A program made the translations under genes and the position numbers. The notes under the pieces were generated by a model. That model was not told where the DNA came from, made no database searches, and worked only from the letters and a program-made list of their open reading frames with translations. 22,601 nucleotides of DNA, from contig NW_019091365.1 of the NCBI RefSeq assembly GCF_001949145.1, forward strand, positions 2,596,068 to 2,618,668, given 5' to 3'. Shown in pieces: positions 20,197 through 22,601 of this stretch (the stretch's first letter is position 1; every line of letters starts with the position of its first letter). This stretch comes from Acanthaster planci (Eukaryota; Echinodermata; Asteroidea; Valvatida; Acanthasteridae).

Positions 20197-21219
20197 CCTG
20201 TCATGGAAAAAAATGCCACCAACTAAAGAACAGACAATAAAAATGACTAAATGTTGAAATTGATGTTAAGCGAATAATGCAGAATCACAAGCAGAGTATA
20301 AAATAAACTGTACAGAATATTGCATGTCCACGAATGAATGGTTTCACCAGTTTAGCCAAAAGTTAGCATTAATACATGCATCAGTTGATGAATGTTTTAT
20401 TTAATTTCTATCATATAAAGCCTTCACACAAATATGATCATTGATAAATGTTCTTGGATCTCAACGAAAGAGATGGTTTTTTTTGGTAATTTGTAATAAT
20501 AAATTCCAGTAGCTACATAAATAGATTGTTTGAAATTAACTGTTATATTGCAGCTGTTATTTCTTGGGTAAAGCAACATCCCATAAGATAAGTACACTTA
20601 GTCTAGTAGTTTTGTACACACAGGAGGAGGATAATGCTTGATGGGCTCATTCCATACAAGAATTCAAGTACTGACCGCGATATCGCATTGTAAAAGTACT
20701 GTAATTTTTCATCCACTTTTTCTTTTCGATAATGAAGGCAACTTATTTTGCCGCTGTGGAACTTCCATTGGGCTCAGTTTAAAAAAGTGGCTGAACATTC
20801 GACACCATCTACAAAATGCATTCAACCTGCATTAATTTTCGCGTTTCCAAAGTCTGTCGACAAAGAGGACGCCACGGTCAGAAACTGCATACAGCTGCAG
20901 GATATCCGCAATAAAATCGTAAGATCCTGATTAATGAGCACACTATGCACTGTTTTAATATCAAATTATTGGAAATAAGCAATTGCATCATTGAACTGCC
21001 CTCACCGCCCCCGACAAAATAAAATTTATCTGAGGGAACTTTTCGAAAGAGGAAGAAATTAAGTTCTATTTTACACAATAGGCCTGCTGAAAGAAAAATC
21101 ATCTCAGCGGGAATTTTTTTCATCACATTAGAAATTATGTGGATTTGAGGGCAATATGATGGCTGTATAATATCTACAGCTGTTTACTGCTGCAGTTGGC
21201 AAGCCAGTGTCTATAGTTT
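20197..21219. other. Intergenic region between convergent fucosidase genes
   Basis: Besides the gene A polyadenylation signals there is a possible - strand signal ATTAAA (TTTAAT on the + strand at 20954-20959) for gene B. An open + strand stretch at 20748-20930, running into a GTAAGA, is not assignable to a family. Confidence 0.45.
20236..20241 (+). terminator. Polyadenylation signal of fucosidase gene A
   Basis: AATAAA lies 40 bases after the stop codon of gene A; a second AATAAA is at 20302-20307. Both are in the expected place for 3' end cleavage. Confidence 0.6.
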
Positions 21220-22368
21220 CTAGCAACAGTCCATCACCAGGTTGTCCATCTTGATAACCCACGCCCACTGACATGGCAGCTGAGCCTCGTTCAGGGCGGG
21301 CAGGGTGATGTTGAGTCCCTTACCCGATGGCAGAGAGCGCCACTGCAGCGGCATACTGTAGCCTAGCATGGACACCTTCGTGTGGCCCGTCTTCCCCGTA
21401 GGAGCGCCCAGGTCCAGTTCGTTATTGGCCGGCCAGTCCAGCACGATGGCGTAAACAGAGCCTTCCTTTGTGGTATACCTAAGTTGAAGGGCAGAGATGT
21501 ACACGATTATAATCGTAGAAGAAGACGTTTCTCTATCGGCGCAGACTCTGCAGTTTTGTGATCGTCTTGGCCTGCTCGTAGGAAAGGCTTTTCCTTCACG
21601 TGGGCGGTGCTAGAGCAAAGTTATCCGAACGACCGGAAGCGCAGTGAAAAAAAGATTTCAAGAGTGAAGGTGATCGTCTGGAAAAAAAAATCAGGACCTT
21701 GGAAATCCGAAAAAAGTTCAGGTGCATGTGTGGCTGTTGGGTTGGATTGAGGCCGGATAGATCACGAAAAAGATGTAGAATTGTCTACGGAAGTTGTTTA
21801 GTAAGTCCACTCAGATGAAAAGTCCTTCTTGTGAAAAAATGAATTGTTGGCCCTTTGCCGACAGCCTGTGAATACCGACTAACCAAACAGAGCTGCCACT
21901 AGTTAGCCTCCCATCTAACCTGTACAGAACGCCCCTACTGTCGGCAGGTAGGCTATAGACTGATTTTGCTAGAATTCCATGGATTGTCAAGAGAATATAA
22001 ACCACTTTTCCAGTCAGCAGTCTACTTTCTTGTAGGTTTGCAAAGGGGACGTTGAACGTGTGATCGATTCATGTACAGCGTTGACGAAATACGGTATGGT
22101 TCGGCCTAACTCCAAAATTTGACAGAATGCCTAATCGGTCCGGAATAGGGCAATTTATACGATCTGTCCTTCGTAAAATCTGTAACACAGGGCTCACCAT
22201 ACGCCTGGTGTCATGGTGTCATTTTGTGCAACCCAAGGCTTCGTCGAGTAGACAGCTTCGCCGTTGACCTTCAGCCAGGTACCCATCTGACGTAGTCGCT
22301 CTTCAAATATCGGCACGATGCGACCGTCATGGGTGGGGCCAATGTTCATCAGCAGATTGCCGCCACAG
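21220..22368 (-). CDS. Alpha-L-fucosidase, GH29 (gene B, last two exons, partial)
   Basis: Two - strand exons, 22368-22198 and 21478-21220 (stop TAG at 21222-21220), are joined by a 719-base intron. They have the same border phases as exons 6 and 7 of gene A, and the first has the same length (171 bases). The product segment reads [36 protein letters not shown] and EAVYSTKPW, then a C-terminal beta domain from [15 protein letters not shown] to [12 protein letters not shown] and a short extra tail MDCC. The catalytic Asp and Glu lie in exons beyond the right edge, so activity cannot be judged. The gene faces gene A tail to tail. Exon 7 differs clearly from gene A, while part of exon 6 is almost identical at the DNA level. 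It is an old paralogue rather than a recent copy. Confidence 0.9.
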
Positions 22369-22601
22369 CTGTGAACAGAATAACCACAAAGTAATTTTTC
22401 ATTTTGTTGAAAACCCCACTGCTACTTGAATTGTTAGAGTACACGTAGGCCAACTTCTGTTTGAATTGTCCATTGTTTTTATTTACAGATCTAAGGTAGA
22501 CCGAATCCAAATCCCCAGTTAAGACAATTCCATTTTCACACTCAGAGTCTAATCTCAATGATACCTTGATTCTGAAACCCATCCTATTACCACTCAACTC
22601 A
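22369..22601 (-). other. Intron of fucosidase gene B up to the window edge
   Basis: The reverse strand ends in TTCTGTTCACAG at the acceptor. The preceding exon, expected to encode the segment before CGGNL, is not found before the window ends. The open - strand frame here is intron read-through. Confidence 0.6.

Overview
The window looks like nuclear DNA of an intron-rich animal, probably a marine invertebrate deuterostome (echinoderm-like). The evidence is short GC-rich exons with GT-AG borders in AT-rich, repeat-filled introns, a CNBD2-type protein, a GH29 alpha-L-fucosidase pair, a metazoan non-LTR retrotransposon remnant, fold-back elements and recurring TAGGCCTA octamers. The species-level guess is inference; the eukaryotic, metazoan nature is clear. 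Most long unspliced reading frames here are chance or antisense shadows, and the real genes were found by joining exons in phase.

Left part (1-10046, + strand): a promoter-like cluster (inverted CCAAT, NRF1-like palindrome, YY1-like ATGGCG) lies at about 960-1120. Then come the last six recognisable exons of a cyclic-nucleotide-binding-domain protein, best matched to CNBD2, with its stop at 10046. The start is not seen and probably lies left of the window. Two copies of one TA-flanked fold-back element lie in or beside this gene in opposite orientation (2101-2256 and 5698-5865).

Middle part (10047-16470): about 2.7 kb without recognisable genes, then a single-exon bHLH transcription factor on the - strand (12809-13609) with a long basic loop, then its roughly 2 kb upstream flank. 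A 5'-truncated, frameshifted reverse transcriptase fragment of a LINE-type retrotransposon follows (about 15538-16381, - strand), ending in a (TAG)n tail.

Right part (16471-22601): a complete seven-exon alpha-L-fucosidase gene A (+, 16471-20196; 458 aa; signal peptide, nucleophile Asp217, acid/base Glu281) begins only about 90 bp after the retrotransposon remnant. A second fucosidase gene B (-, last two exons at 21220-21478 and 22198-22368) converges on it tail to tail and runs off the right edge. The paralogues share the same exon border phases and a 66-bp nearly identical patch inside otherwise diverged exons, which suggests gene conversion. The last intron of gene A is packed with adjacent fold-back repeats.

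No operon-like or CRISPR-like system is present. The most notable items are the degenerate, insertion-split cNMP-binding domain, the divergent bHLH protein, the conversion patch and the LINE remnant abutting the fucosidase start.
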